Source: Candidatus Bandiella woodruffii (GTDB lineage: Bacteria > Pseudomonadota > Alphaproteobacteria > Rickettsiales > Midichloriaceae). From it: DNA of 64,000 nt. Under the pieces are notes generated by a model, which had not been told where the DNA came from, did no database searches, and saw nothing but the letters and a program-made list of their open reading frames with translations. The translations under genes and the position numbers were made by a program. Location of the stretch: assembly GCF_034359465.1 (NCBI RefSeq), contig NZ_CP110820.1, positions 434,001 through 498,000 of the forward strand. The letters run 5' to 3'. Positions 37,091 to 46,230 of this stretch are shown in pieces; position 1 is the stretch's first letter, and every line of letters starts with the position of its first letter.

Positions 37091-38287
37091 ATGAATAAAG
37101 AAAGTAATAACGCTGTTTTAGAACTGAATAATTTTCTTTCTCAAAACAACAAAAAAGTCAATGATTGGTTGGACAGCAAAACATTAGAAACCACCCCAGT
37201 CTACTCGTCAGTGGACATCAGAAATGCCGGCTTTAAAATTGCCCCGGTGGATACTAATCTGTTCCCTTCTGGGTTTAATAACCTGGGTGTGGATTCAATA
37301 GGGCTTGCAATACAGTACTTCAACGTTTTTTTTAAGAAACACTTTCCCGAAGTTAAGAGATTGGCTGTAGTGGTGGAAGCTTTTACTAGAAACGCAAATT
37401 ACCTCGATCATCTAAAAGTTCTTTTAAAAATTTTAAATAATACTGGTTTAGAGATAAAGTTCGTCTCGCTTCATGGTGAATCGTCAGATTATGCAAAAGA
37501 TATGGGAGTTGAAATTTTTCAGGCTAAACGAAGTGGAAGAACTTTAACGGTTAGTAAGAATTGGATTCCAGAGCTGGTACTTTTAAACAATGACCTCACA
37601 GAGGAGGTGCCAAATGAGTTAATGGACTTAACGATTCCCGTATTACCTGATATAAAATATGGTTGGCATAGCAGAAAAAAATCCTGTCATTATTATGAAT
37701 ACAATGAATTGGTTAAGCAATTTTGCCAAGAGTTTTCCATTGATCCATGGATTATCTCCACCTATTTTACGCAATGCGAAAACGTGAGCTTTAAAATGAA
37801 GGAGGGACTGGAATGTATTGCACACAATGTGGATAAGCTTGTGGTAAAAATTCAGCAGAAGTACAACGAGTACCACATCAAAGAAGAGCCGGTTGTTTTT
37901 ATAAAAGCCAATAACGGGACTTTTGGCAGGGGAATTATTTCTGTAAGAAATGGGGAGGAAATATTAAACATTAATAAAAAGCTGCGGAACAGTCTTGACG
38001 TGATAAAGGGCAGTGTCACAAACTCTCAAGTAGTGATTCAAGAAAGCATCAGTACTATAGAGATGATTGAAAATTACCACGCTGAAAATATAATCTATAT
38101 GGTGGATAGGAAAGCAGTGGGAAAATTTGCCAGATATAACATACACAAAGGTGTAAGCCACAACTTGAATTCCAGAGGCATGTTTTTCGCCCCAAGTTCA
38201 ATGGCAATGATGCCATCGGAAGTTTTTACAAGCACCCTTGCGACTATTGCCGTTGCGTACGAAAATATTGAATATACACATGAGTGA
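37091..38287 (+). CDS. gshA: glutamate-cysteine ligase, divergent proteobacterial type
   Basis: A 398-residue protein resembling the GshA family first defined in Acidithiobacillus ferrooxidans (PF08886 type), distinct from the E. coli and plant-type enzymes. It shows SVDIRNAGFKIAPVDTNLFP near the N-terminus, VFIKANNGTFGRG and VVIQESI in the ATP-grasp-like half. It would join Glu and Cys, the first step to glutathione. No gshB lies in the window. Its end overlaps the pgeF start by 8 bases (CACATGAGTGA), suggesting translational coupling. The assignment relies on motif memory, not a search. Confidence 0.82.
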   Translation: MNKESNNAVLELNNFLSQNNKKVNDWLDSKTLETTPVYSSVDIRNAGFKIAPVDTNLFPSGFNNLGVDSIGLAIQYFNVFFKKHFPEVKRLAVVVEAFTRNANYLDHLKVLLKILNNTGLEIKFVSLHGESSDYAKDMGVEIFQAKRSGRTLTVSKNWIPELVLLNNDLTEEVPNELMDLTIPVLPDIKYGWHSRKKSCHYYEYNELVKQFCQEFSIDPWIISTYFTQCENVSFKMKEGLECIAHNVDKLVVKIQQKYNEYHIKEEPVVFIKANNGTFGRGIISVRNGEEILNINKKLRNSLDVIKGSVTNSQVVIQESISTIEMIENYHAENIIYMVDRKAVGKFARYNIHKGVSHNLNSRGMFFAPSSMAMMPSEVFTSTLATIAVAYENIEYTHE

Positions 38288-39143
38288 AATATGTATAAAA
38301 TCTGTTTTATTGGATGGTCTCGGGGTACAGCATGGTTTTTTTACAAGAAAAGGAGGCTATAGTAAAGGACCATATAGTAGTCTCAATTGTAAATTTGATG
38401 TTGGTGATCTGAACCAAAATCTGGAACGAAATTTGCAAGTGGTTGCCGATTCCTTAGATATCGATCTGGCCAACATCACGTTGTTAAAACAGATACACTC
38501 CAGTACGGTTGTGCAGGCAGATAATAGTATTAATCAATTGACGGGAGATGCTGTTTTTACAAAACGCGCTAAAAGCGCGGTTGCTGTTGTAACAGCGGAC
38601 TGTGTGCCCATATTGATTTGGGATGATAAAAATAAAATTGCCATGGTTGTGCATGCTGGGTGGAGAGGAGCATATGGCGGTGTTATACAAAATGCCATTA
38701 GTAAAATAAAAGAATTCAAGGAACCGAAAATCTATGCTGCAATAGGGCCATGCATAAGGCAAGTGCATTATGAAGTGGAAGAAAATTTCCGCCAATTATT
38801 CATCAAACAAAATCAGTACAATGAAAAATATTTCGTCAGTTCAATCAATGGATTTCCATCAAAAGTTGGGGCTGATTTGACGACACGATTCACAATAAAA
38901 ACTTGTTTACACATGGAGTCTAACGAAAAAAAGTTTTTATTCAATTTACCAAAATATTGCTATGACATATTGCTTGAGAGTGGAGTTCAAAATATAGACG
39001 ATTTAGGCATCGACACATATTCAAATGAGGAGCATTTTTTCAGCTGCAGAAGAGCGCAGCATAAAAATGAGGTAAGCTTTGGGTGTCAAATCTCTATTAT
39101 GGTTGCCCCTCAGGCAGTTCGTAATATCTTGGTTAGAAGTTAG
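38280..39143 (+). CDS. pgeF: PgeF/YfiH laccase-domain protein
   Basis: A 287-residue protein of the multicopper-oxidase-like YfiH family, described as peptidoglycan editing factor or purine nucleoside phosphorylase/adenosine deaminase. The metal-binding motifs are LLKQIHSSTV, VTADCVPIL and VVHAGWRGAYGG, with the final CRRAQHKNEVSFGCQIS. The frame is open to 38238, but the ATG at 38280 overlaps the gshA stop and gives the expected N-terminus. Its genomic partner is often murC or rluD; here it sits with dacA and gshA, again a cell-wall/redox setting. A strong inverted repeat follows. Confidence 0.9.
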   Translation: MSEICIKSVLLDGLGVQHGFFTRKGGYSKGPYSSLNCKFDVGDLNQNLERNLQVVADSLDIDLANITLLKQIHSSTVVQADNSINQLTGDAVFTKRAKSAVAVVTADCVPILIWDDKNKIAMVVHAGWRGAYGGVIQNAISKIKEFKEPKIYAAIGPCIRQVHYEVEENFRQLFIKQNQYNEKYFVSSINGFPSKVGADLTTRFTIKTCLHMESNEKKFLFNLPKYCYDILLESGVQNIDDLGIDTYSNEEHFFSCRRAQHKNEVSFGCQISIMVAPQAVRNILVRS

Positions 39144-39150
39144 ACAATCC

Positions 39151-39189
39151 CTCCGTCAAAAGTTGAATTTCAAGCATATTTTGACGGAG
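39151..39189. terminator. inverted repeat after pgeF
   Basis: A perfect 11-bp inverted repeat (CTCCGTCAAAA at 39151-39161, TTTTGACGGAG at 39179-39189) with a 17-nt loop lies 8 bases after the pgeF stop. No strong T-tract follows; it may act as a terminator or 3' end stabiliser. Confidence 0.45.
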
Positions 39190-39317
39190 GAGCTATTATA
39201 TTCTGCGTCTTTTAAAAGTTGGCATCGTCATTTTTACGCTCTCGCATTTCATCACGTACTTTTATAAGCTCCTCATGCTCGGCACTCAATTCCTTGGCAA
39301 TTCTTAAAATACTTTGA
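39190..39317. repeat. interspersed repeat, decayed copy
   Basis: It matches the family in minus orientation (AAAGTTGGCATCGTCA, CGCATTTCATCACGTAC, CTCCTCATGCTCGGCACTC) and abuts the next copy in opposite sense. Confidence 0.65.
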
Positions 39318-39476
39318 GTATACCTCTAGTAAATCAAGAGTTGATGAAATTTATAGACGACAGAGAACTTGGAAAAGAGCGAGGAATACGAGTGATAAGC
39401 ATGAGGAGCGTACAAAAGTACGTGACGAAATGCGAAGTCCGAAGTATTTTGACGCCAATTTTTCAAGTTATCGGAG
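39318..39476 (+). repeat. interspersed repeat, full ~158-bp copy
   Basis: It runs from GTATACCTCTAGTAAATC to CAAGTTATCGGAGTATC. Nearly identical to the copies at 48.25-48.41 and 49.26-49.41 kb. It lies between convergent pgeF and uvrA and, with the preceding copy, fills the gap. Confidence 0.85.
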
Positions 39477-39498
39477 TATCTATAGCGGTCTTTGATTA

Positions 39499-42357
39499 CT
39501 ACCTGAGCTTATCAGCTAAGTACTTCCCTGTTAAACTTCCCTTGCTCTTGGCCACTTCTTCAGGCGTACCTTTTGCCACTACCTCTCCGCCTTTTTCACC
39601 ACCGTGAGGACCGATATCTATAATGTAATCCGCTGTTTTTATAACATCGAGGTTATGTTCTATTACAACAATTGTATTCCCCATATTAACCAGTTCATGC
39701 AGAACTTTTAATAGATTTTGTATATCATGGCTATGCAACCCTGTTGTGGGTTCATCTAATATGTATAATGTTCTTCCTGTGGACTTTTTTGAAAGCTCTT
39801 TTGCAAGTTTTATTCTTTGAGCTTCACCACCCGAAAGTGTTGTTGCAGATTGTCCAATGCTTATGTAACCCAATCCAACTTCATGCAACGCTCTAAGCTT
39901 TTCATTGATGAGGGGCAGGTTTTCAAAAAACTTAAGCCCTTCATCGACTGTCATCTCAAGGACATCAGATATAGTTTTGTCATTGTACTTAATCTGCAAA
40001 GTCTCCTTATTATACCGCTTTCCATCACATTCTTCACACTTGACGTACACATCAGGTAAAAAATGCATCTCTATCTTTAGCAACCCATCTCCCTCACACA
40101 CCTCGCATCTTCCACCCTTTACATTGAAAGAGAATCTTCCCGGCAAATAACCACGCAGTTTTGATTCTTTTAATCCTGCAAACCAGTCTCTGATTGGTGA
40201 AAAAACACCGGTATACGTTGCTGGGTTAGACCTTGGAGTTCTTCCAATTGGCTGCTGATCAATTTCAATGACTTTATCTATATTTTCCAGCCCACGTATC
40301 TCACTATACTCACCGCATTCTATATTGCTATGATGCAATTTTTTCATAACCACACCATATAAAGTTTGCAATACTAAACTGGATTTGCCACTACCAGAAA
40401 CACCAGTGACCGCAACAAAATTCCCAATAGGAATATCCACATCAACGTTTTTTAGGTTGTTAGTAGTGACATTTTTTATATGTATCACCTTGTTCTTATT
40501 GTACCCCCTTCTTTCTTTTGGTACCGGGATAAAATATTCCCCCGACAAATATTTTCCGGTTAGACTTTCAGGATTTTTAGCCACCTCCTCAGGAGTGCCT
40601 TGAGCCATAATCTCCCCACCATTCACTCCTGCATATCTTCCAATGTCAATTAAGTAATCAGCTTGCCTCATCGTATCTTCATCATGTTCCACAACTAAAA
40701 CAGAGTTTCCCAAGTCTCTAAGCTCCTTCAAGCTATCTATCAACTTGTCGTTATCAGCTTGATGTAAACCTATGGATGGTTCATCCAGTACATAAAGCAC
40801 TCCAGTTAAGCTTGAACCTATCTGAGAAGCTAACCTGATTCTTTGACTTTCTCCACCAGAGAGCGTTGAGGATGGCCGATTGAGGGTTAAGTAATCCAAT
40901 CCCACATTGATCAAAAATTTCAATCTTCTCTCGATTTCTTTTAAAATCAATTTTGAAATTTTCACTTGCATGGAATCAAGCTCCTTATTTAGCTTCTTAA
41001 ACCATTCATGTGCCTGATCTATTGTCAGCTCTGAAACTTCGCCTATATGCTTGTTATTGATTTTCACGCATAACGAGTCTTTTTTCACCCTATAACCTGA
41101 GCATTCACGGCAATTAACTTGAACTTGATATTTGGAAAGTTCTTCAATCATATAGCTACTTTCCGTTTTTTGGGCTTTCTCTTCCAGGAGCGGGATGGCT
41201 CCTTTATATGCTTTGCTCACAGTTGACATTCTGTACCCGTCTTGATAAGAAAATTTTATGATTTCCTCACCACTTCCATATAGTATCACTTTCTGTATGT
41301 CAGTTGGTAAACTTTCAAATGGTATTTCCGGGTTAAAGTCATAATGCTTGGACAAAGCATCTATCAGACTTTCATAAAACTTGTCTTGGGCATTAGAGTA
41401 TCTGGAATTTTTCTTTTGCCAAGGAGCAATTGCTCCTTCAACTAAAGAGAGGGTTGGTTTTGGTATTACTAATTTTTCGTCAAAACTCATTATTTTACCA
41501 AACCCATTGCACATACTGCATGCCCCATAAGGGCTGTTGAATGAAAAAATTCTGGGCTCAATTTCAGGCAAAGAGAACCCAGAGACAGGACAAGAAAACT
41601 TTTCAGAAAAGATAATTATCTCCACCTTATCACTTTTTGTATGCTGAACTTCTGCATATAGCTGCCCTTTTGATATTTTTAGAACACTCTCAACACCATC
41701 AACCAACCTGTCCCTTGAATCGCCCTCAATCTTTATCCTATCAACCACAAGTTCAATATCGTGCTTTTTATTTTTGTCGATATGCGGCAGCTCATCAAAA
41801 TCGTAATACTTACCATCCAACTTAAGTTTTTCATACCCCAATCGACGATATTGTAACAAATCTTTTTTGTGTTCACCTTTCTGACCACGCACCACAGGAG
41901 CAAGCAATATCACATTACTTCCCTTTGGTAACCTCATAAGCGCATCCACCATTTGCGTTGCACTTTGTTTCTTGATGGGCAGTCCAGTGGCAGGAGAATA
42001 CGGTACGCCAATACGTGCAAATAATACCCTTAGGTAGTCATAAATTTCTGTAGCAGTTGCAACTGTTGATCTAGGGTTTTTTGAAGCAGCCTTTTGATCT
42101 ATGGCAATCGCAGGAGACAACCCATCTATCGATTCAACATCTGGCTTGCCATGCATTTCCAAAAATTGTCTTGCATATGAAGAAAGGCTTTCCACATATC
42201 GCCTCTGACCTTCAGCATAAATTGTATCAAAAGCCAAAGATGACTTGCCCGAACCACTTACCCCCGTAATTACCACCAAACTATTTTTTGGTATGTCAAT
42301 ATCAAGATTTTTTAAATTGTGCTCCTTCGCACCACGTACTAGAATATAATTATGCAT
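39499..42357 (-). CDS. uvrA: excinuclease ABC subunit A
   Basis: A 952-residue nucleotide-excision-repair damage sensor, standard length. It has two ABC ATPase modules: Walker A GVSGSGKSS near 33-41 and again near 650, signatures LSGGESQRIRLA and LSGGEAQRIKLA, and Walker B YVLDEPSIGLH and YILDEPTTGLH. Zinc-binding cysteine sets are seen in CPVSGFSLPE, CSMCNGFG, CEVCEGDG and CEECDGKRY. UvrA dimers load UvrB at lesions. uvrB and uvrC are not in the window. It is convergent with pgeF. The end of mdh lies 22 bases upstream, so uvrA may be cotranscribed behind mdh. Confidence 0.97.
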   Translation of the reverse strand: MHNYILVRGAKEHNLKNLDIDIPKNSLVVITGVSGSGKSSLAFDTIYAEGQRRYVESLSSYARQFLEMHGKPDVESIDGLSPAIAIDQKAASKNPRSTVATATEIYDYLRVLFARIGVPYSPATGLPIKKQSATQMVDALMRLPKGSNVILLAPVVRGQKGEHKKDLLQYRRLGYEKLKLDGKYYDFDELPHIDKNKKHDIELVVDRIKIEGDSRDRLVDGVESVLKISKGQLYAEVQHTKSDKVEIIIFSEKFSCPVSGFSLPEIEPRIFSFNSPYGACSMCNGFGKIMSFDEKLVIPKPTLSLVEGAIAPWQKKNSRYSNAQDKFYESLIDALSKHYDFNPEIPFESLPTDIQKVILYGSGEEIIKFSYQDGYRMSTVSKAYKGAIPLLEEKAQKTESSYMIEELSKYQVQVNCRECSGYRVKKDSLCVKINNKHIGEVSELTIDQAHEWFKKLNKELDSMQVKISKLILKEIERRLKFLINVGLDYLTLNRPSSTLSGGESQRIRLASQIGSSLTGVLYVLDEPSIGLHQADNDKLIDSLKELRDLGNSVLVVEHDEDTMRQADYLIDIGRYAGVNGGEIMAQGTPEEVAKNPESLTGKYLSGEYFIPVPKERRGYNKNKVIHIKNVTTNNLKNVDVDIPIGNFVAVTGVSGSGKSSLVLQTLYGVVMKKLHHSNIECGEYSEIRGLENIDKVIEIDQQPIGRTPRSNPATYTGVFSPIRDWFAGLKESKLRGYLPGRFSFNVKGGRCEVCEGDGLLKIEMHFLPDVYVKCEECDGKRYNKETLQIKYNDKTISDVLEMTVDEGLKFFENLPLINEKLRALHEVGLGYISIGQSATTLSGGEAQRIKLAKELSKKSTGRTLYILDEPTTGLHSHDIQNLLKVLHELVNMGNTIVVIEHNLDVIKTADYIIDIGPHGGEKGGEVVAKGTPEEVAKSKGSLTGKYLADKLR

Positions 42358-42379
42358 TTAATTTTTAATTGAGTGTTTG

Positions 42380-43330
42380 TTAATTCAAAATTCTCTTCAT
42401 GGCAGCAACAAGATCTCCTACAGCCTCTGCAGATTTTTGAAAAACAACTTTTTCATCATCATTAAACCCAATTTCTATGATTTTTTCCACACCCTTATTT
42501 CCTATAAACGCAGGAACCCCCATACAAATATCGTTTAGGCCATATTCTCCCTCAAGAAAGATAGAACACGGTATAAGCCGTTTCTCATCATTGAGATAAG
42601 ATTCTGCCATTTCTACCGCCGATGTAGCAGGTGCATAAAACGCAGAACCCGTTTTAAGCAACTTTACAACTTCTTCCCCCCCTTTTCTTGTTCTTTCGAT
42701 AATTGACTCCACTTTTTCAGTCGAGATAACATTCTGTTTTATTAAGTCTTCTAGTGGCACTCCACCAACATTAGTATATCTTATTAATGGCACCATCGTG
42801 TCTCCGTGTCCACCAAGTACAAAAGTCGTGATATCTTGGACTGAAGCGCCTAATTCCCTCGCCAAAAACAGTCTAAACCTTGCTGAATCAAGAACTCCAG
42901 CCATACCAACCACTTTGTGTCTAGAAAATCCAGAGTATCTCAAAAATGCATAGACCATGGCATCCAAAGGATTGGTAACAACAATAACAAAAGCGTTGGA
43001 AGCATATTTTTTAACACCTTCTGCAACAGATTTAGTTACTTCTGCATTGATACTTAGCAGATCATCGCGACTCATCCCTGGTTTTCTCGCCACCCCAGCC
43101 GTGATTATAACCAAGTCAGCCCCCGCTATGTCTTCATAGCTATCCGTACCTATCAATGACAAATCTTTTTTCATTATGGGCAGGCTTTCCTCTATGTCCA
43201 AAGCTTTACCCGCCGCGAATTCTCTTGTTCTATCCAGAATCACAACATCCCCAAGCTCTTTAGAAGCTATGATATATGCCAATGTTCCGCCTATGTTGCC
43301 ACCACCTATTAACGCTATTTTTTTTCTCAT
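42380..43330 (-). CDS. mdh: malate dehydrogenase (NAD-dependent)
   Basis: A 316-residue TCA-cycle enzyme of the LDH-like MDH group. The NAD-binding loop is GGGNIGGT (9-16) and Asp33 in ILDRT selects [13 protein letters not shown] places Arg82 and Arg88 in the mobile substrate loop, which favours malate over lactate (LDH has Gln there). Catalytic Asp148, Arg151 and His175 (GGHGDTMV) are present. It is the cytoplasmic malate-oxaloacetate step. An interspersed repeat separates it from argR upstream. Confidence 0.96.
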   Translation of the reverse strand: MRKKIALIGGGNIGGTLAYIIASKELGDVVILDRTREFAAGKALDIEESLPIMKKDLSLIGTDSYEDIAGADLVIITAGVARKPGMSRDDLLSINAEVTKSVAEGVKKYASNAFVIVVTNPLDAMVYAFLRYSGFSRHKVVGMAGVLDSARFRLFLARELGASVQDITTFVLGGHGDTMVPLIRYTNVGGVPLEDLIKQNVISTEKVESIIERTRKGGEEVVKLLKTGSAFYAPATSAVEMAESYLNDEKRLIPCSIFLEGEYGLNDICMGVPAFIGNKGVEKIIEIGFNDDEKVVFQKSAEAVGDLVAAMKRILN

Positions 43331-43410
43331 ACGAGTTTTTGATGTTTTATTTGATATCAGATATTAGACTTATCCTAGTAAAATAACAGTTTATTGTCTA
43401 TCAAAAAAAT

Positions 43411-43568
43411 ATATATACTGCTTCAACTTGAAAAATTGGAAACGTTGTGGAATGAATGCTCAGGCTGCGAGAGGATCCGTTTCACAGCGCGAGTCACGCA
43501 TTCATAAAGCCTTACGGCTTGGCTTTTTATGCCTAATTACTCCAATTCTTAATTCAACTTGAGGTATA
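43411..43568. repeat. interspersed repeat with a variant core
   Basis: The ends resemble the family (TATACTGCTTCAACTTGAAAAATTGG at left, reduced to its first part; CCAATTCTTAATTCAAC and TTGAGGTATAC at right). The core is different and contains a stem-loop AAGCCTTACGGCTT (about 43509-43522) followed by GGCTTTTTATG. It reaches into the last codons of argR and could terminate argR transcription. Confidence 0.6.
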
Positions 43569-44030
43569 CAACGGTTTTAAATAAGAAAATTCAACATAGA
43601 GCATGTTTAACACCGAATCCAAACAGCTTCTGTTCTTTATTATGAGCAGTACCGTATCGTCGCCGGCGATTGTTCCAAGTATCCAATTATCATGGGTGGT
43701 TTTTTGCGAATAGTTAACATATTTCTGATCAAAGAAATATGCCAGACTGCTTGCTTGTCCTGGATGTGTTTGCAGCACTATTAATCCAAATTCAGAAACT
43801 TGCAAGTTTAATATTAATGGGAGGTGAGGTTGGTTGAATCTCATAACTTTATACACACCATCAATTTTGGCAATTTCAAGCTTTTTAAGCCGTCTTGACA
43901 AAGTGGCCTGTGGGATGTTATACCCCCTGCCTGCAAGCATTTGCTGCAAATTGCTCTGTTCAACAATCTTATGATTTTGGACAATGTTAAAAATATGCCC
44001 GTCTAACACATTGGCTTTCATTTTTCGCAT
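43554..44030 (-). CDS. argR: arginine repressor ArgR
   Basis: A 158-residue regulator (155 from the second Met at 44021). The N-terminal winged HTH has LQQMLAGRGYNIPQATLSRRLKKL; the C-terminal hexamerisation and arginine-binding domain has GTIAGDDTVLLI, the family signature. ArgR binds ARG boxes when arginine is present. No arginine biosynthesis gene is in the window; the only adjacent target is the divergent artJ-artQ-artP transporter, so it may control uptake. A perfect palindrome covers its first start codon, consistent with autorepression. The last residues (YTSS) come from an interspersed repeat. Confidence 0.92.
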   Translation of the reverse strand: MRKMKANVLDGHIFNIVQNHKIVEQSNLQQMLAGRGYNIPQATLSRRLKKLEIAKIDGVYKVMRFNQPHLPLILNLQVSEFGLIVLQTHPGQASSLAYFFDQKYVNYSQKTTHDNWILGTIAGDDTVLLIIKNRSCLDSVLNMLYVEFSYLKPLYTSS

Positions 44031-44049
44031 ATATATTCAATATATATGC
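44027..44049. promoter_or_regulatory. candidate ArgR operator between argR and artJ
   Basis: A perfect 23-bp palindrome: GCATATATAT, TCA, ATATATATGC. On either reading it contains a 14-mer close to the ARG-box pattern TGAATwwwwATTCA, with one intact ATTCA half-site. It covers the upstream argR ATG, lies 11 bases below a minus-strand TATAAT (44060-44065) and 18 bases above the artJ -35. Confidence 0.65.
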
Positions 44050-44067
44050 AACCATATCCATTATAGC

Positions 44068-44096
44068 TTGACAATGCAATATTAAATTAATACAAT
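44068..44096 (+). promoter_or_regulatory. sigma-70 promoter for the art operon
   Basis: TTGACA (44068-44073), a 17-base spacer and TACAAT (44091-44096) give a near-consensus promoter. The artJ start is 32 bases downstream with AGGA in between. Confidence 0.75.
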
Positions 44097-44128
44097 TGGT
44101 TAGGTTAAGAAATAAAGTAGGAACCCAT

Positions 44129-44860
44129 ATGAACAAGGTTATTTATAGCGCTTTAATTGCAACGTGCATGTTGTTTTTAGGGTGTAAAGAAGATAAAGTA
44201 CAGAATGTAATTAAATTTGGAACATCTGCAGATTATCCACCATTTGAATATTACGACAGTGGAAAGATTGAAGGTTTCGATATTGAGCTTGCTAGACTAG
44301 TGGCAAAAGAACTAGGTAAAGAAGCAATATTTGAAGACATGCAGTTTACCAGCATATTGGCGGCGCTTCAGAGTGGTTCAATAGATGCGGCTATTTCTAC
44401 CATCACAATCACACAAGAGCGCAAGCAAAGCTTTGATTTTTCAGAAAGTTATCACAAAGAAAATTTAGCTGTGGTTTATTTAAAAGAGCAGCCTATCATT
44501 GAAAAATCGCAATTATCTGAAAAAAAAATCGCTTGTCAGTTAGGAACAATAATGGAGATTTGGCTGAAGAAAAATGTTCCTGCTGCTACAGTTATTGCGG
44601 TAGATAACAATAACCAAGCAATAGAGTCGTTAAAAGCTGGGCATGCTGAAGGCGTATTTATTGATGGCGTGCAAGCAAAAGCTTTTAGCGCAAACAATCC
44701 TGGACTGGCATATCAGATAATTGCTCAAGCTGATGAAGGATATGGGATTGCAGTGAAAAAAGAATCTCCACTTTTAAATGATATAAATACGGCATTGAAG
44801 TCCTTAGCAGATAAAGGCGAACTGCAAAAACTGAAACAAAAATGGTTTAAGGATAATTAA
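44129..44860 (+). CDS. artJ: ABC transporter substrate-binding lipoprotein, arginine/polar amino acid type
   Basis: A 243-residue SBP_bac_3 protein. From the ATG at 44129 it has a lipoprotein signal (VIYSALIATCMLFLGC) with lipobox LFLGC; AGGA lies 8 bases upstream, so this start is preferred to 44096. The fold is marked by FGTSADYPPFEYYDSGKIEG, GFDIELARLVAKELGK, DAAISTITITQERKQSFDFS and GYGIAVKKESPLL. The family binds Arg, His, Lys or Gln; the link to argR suggests arginine. It is first in a tight three-gene operon. Confidence 0.9.
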   Translation: MNKVIYSALIATCMLFLGCKEDKVQNVIKFGTSADYPPFEYYDSGKIEGFDIELARLVAKELGKEAIFEDMQFTSILAALQSGSIDAAISTITITQERKQSFDFSESYHKENLAVVYLKEQPIIEKSQLSEKKIACQLGTIMEIWLKKNVPAATVIAVDNNNQAIESLKAGHAEGVFIDGVQAKAFSANNPGLAYQIIAQADEGYGIAVKKESPLLNDINTALKSLADKGELQKLKQKWFKDN

Positions 44861-45573
44861 TGGAAGCCTTCATTTTACATATACTTCTGCAACTTCAAGA
44901 GTTGTTGGTTCATTTGCAAGCACAATTTGCTAAATATTTCGGGTATGTTGCATTTATCGGAACGGGAATTGCCTTCACCCTAAAATTGCTGATGGGCGGT
45001 CTTTGTTTAGGCATTGTTATCGGACTGGTTCTTTCTATCCTAAGATATAACAAAGTGGGTTGTACGTTCATCAATAGGCTAATATCAATCTTGAGAGGAA
45101 CCCCCCTTATACTCCAATTAAGTTTTGTATATTTCATAGCTCCTGGTCTTATAGGTATGAAGCTTAGCATTATCACAGCTGGTATTCTTACGTTTGGCTT
45201 AAACAGCTCTGCATATGTTGCAGAAATTTTAAGGTCTGGTATTGAGAGTTTGCCCAAAGGCCAATGCGAAGCGGCAAGAACTTTGGAGATACCTGGTTTT
45301 TATATGTGGAAAGATATCATTCTACCCCAGGTTATTAAAAATATTCTGCCAGCAATGGTAAGTGAAGTGATTACACTTCTTAAAGAAACAGCGCTTATAA
45401 CCACAATTGGTGGGGTTGATATAATGCGTACAGCACAGATTTTAGCTGCAGAAAAGTTCACTTATTTTATGCCACTTTGTATTGCGGGGGTTTATTATTA
45501 CAGCCTTGTGTTGCTGGTTGAGTATCTTGGTAAAAAAATAGAAAAAAGCGGTTGGTATGCTCAAAATATCTAA
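44860..45573 (+). CDS. artQ: amino-acid ABC transporter permease (HisM/GlnP type)
   Basis: A 237-residue inner-membrane permease. Five hydrophobic segments and the permease signature with EAARTLEIPGFYMWKDIILPQVIKNILP (the EAA loop that docks the ATPase) are visible, as is the early STLRGTPL-like ILRGTPLILQLSF. Its ATG shares one base with the artJ stop. Only one permease gene is present, so the channel is probably a homodimer, unlike E. coli ArtQM. Confidence 0.93.
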   Translation: MEAFILHILLQLQELLVHLQAQFAKYFGYVAFIGTGIAFTLKLLMGGLCLGIVIGLVLSILRYNKVGCTFINRLISILRGTPLILQLSFVYFIAPGLIGMKLSIITAGILTFGLNSSAYVAEILRSGIESLPKGQCEAARTLEIPGFYMWKDIILPQVIKNILPAMVSEVITLLKETALITTIGGVDIMRTAQILAAEKFTYFMPLCIAGVYYYSLVLLVEYLGKKIEKSGWYAQNI

Positions 45574-46186
45574 TGTTAATAAATTTTTTGGCGATGTGCA
45601 AATACTTGACAATATCAGTCTTTCAATAGAAAAATCCACTATTATTGGCCTTGCAGGACCATCTGGTAGTGGGAAGTCAACTTTGCTTCGGTGTATACAA
45701 AAACTGGAATTGCCAGATTCAGGTACCATAGAGTGCAGTGGTAGAGTTGGGTTTATGTTTCAGGACTTTCAGCTCTTCCCCCATATGACTGTTTTACAAA
45801 ATTTGGTATATGCGCCAAAACTTAAGGATAAAACACATGATCATTATGAAAGAGCCAAAATAATGCTTAGAGATTTGGGTATTGCAGGCAAGGCTAATGA
45901 ATATCCCTCCAGTTTATCCGGTGGTCAAAAACAGCGTGTGGCATTAGCAAGAAGTCTGATGATGCAACCGGAAGTTTTGTTATGCGATGAACCAACGTCA
46001 GGTTTGGATGCTGCAGCCACACTTGATGTCGCATCGCTATTAAAGTCGGTCAGAGAGAAGATGAATGTTACAATGGTGATTGCATCGCACGATTTAGATT
46101 TTTTAGACAAGATATCAGACCAGATTTTTCTTTTAAAAGATGGAAAATTAGTTGATAAAAATGGTAAGTTGGCATTAACGTCTTGA
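45557..46186 (+). CDS. artP: amino-acid ABC transporter ATP-binding protein
   Basis: A 209-residue ATPase, slightly short for the family (about 240). Walker A GPSGSGKS (34-41), Q-loop MFQDFQLFPHMTV, signature LSGGQKQRVALAR, Walker B VLLCDEPTSGLD and switch His in IASHDLDF are all present. It overlaps the permease gene by 17 bases. The shorter length comes from trimmed loops and C-terminus, not from loss of motifs. Confidence 0.94.
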   Translation: MLKISNVNKFFGDVQILDNISLSIEKSTIIGLAGPSGSGKSTLLRCIQKLELPDSGTIECSGRVGFMFQDFQLFPHMTVLQNLVYAPKLKDKTHDHYERAKIMLRDLGIAGKANEYPSSLSGGQKQRVALARSLMMQPEVLLCDEPTSGLDAAATLDVASLLKSVREKMNVTMVIASHDLDFLDKISDQIFLLKDGKLVDKNGKLALTS

Positions 46187-46230
46187 AAGACGTTAAGTGT
46201 GATGATATACGAATAATTATATTCTGATTT

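Noticed and set aside
39314-39607. 97-codon frame between pgeF and uvrA
   Set aside because: It is made of repeat sequence running antisense into uvrA.
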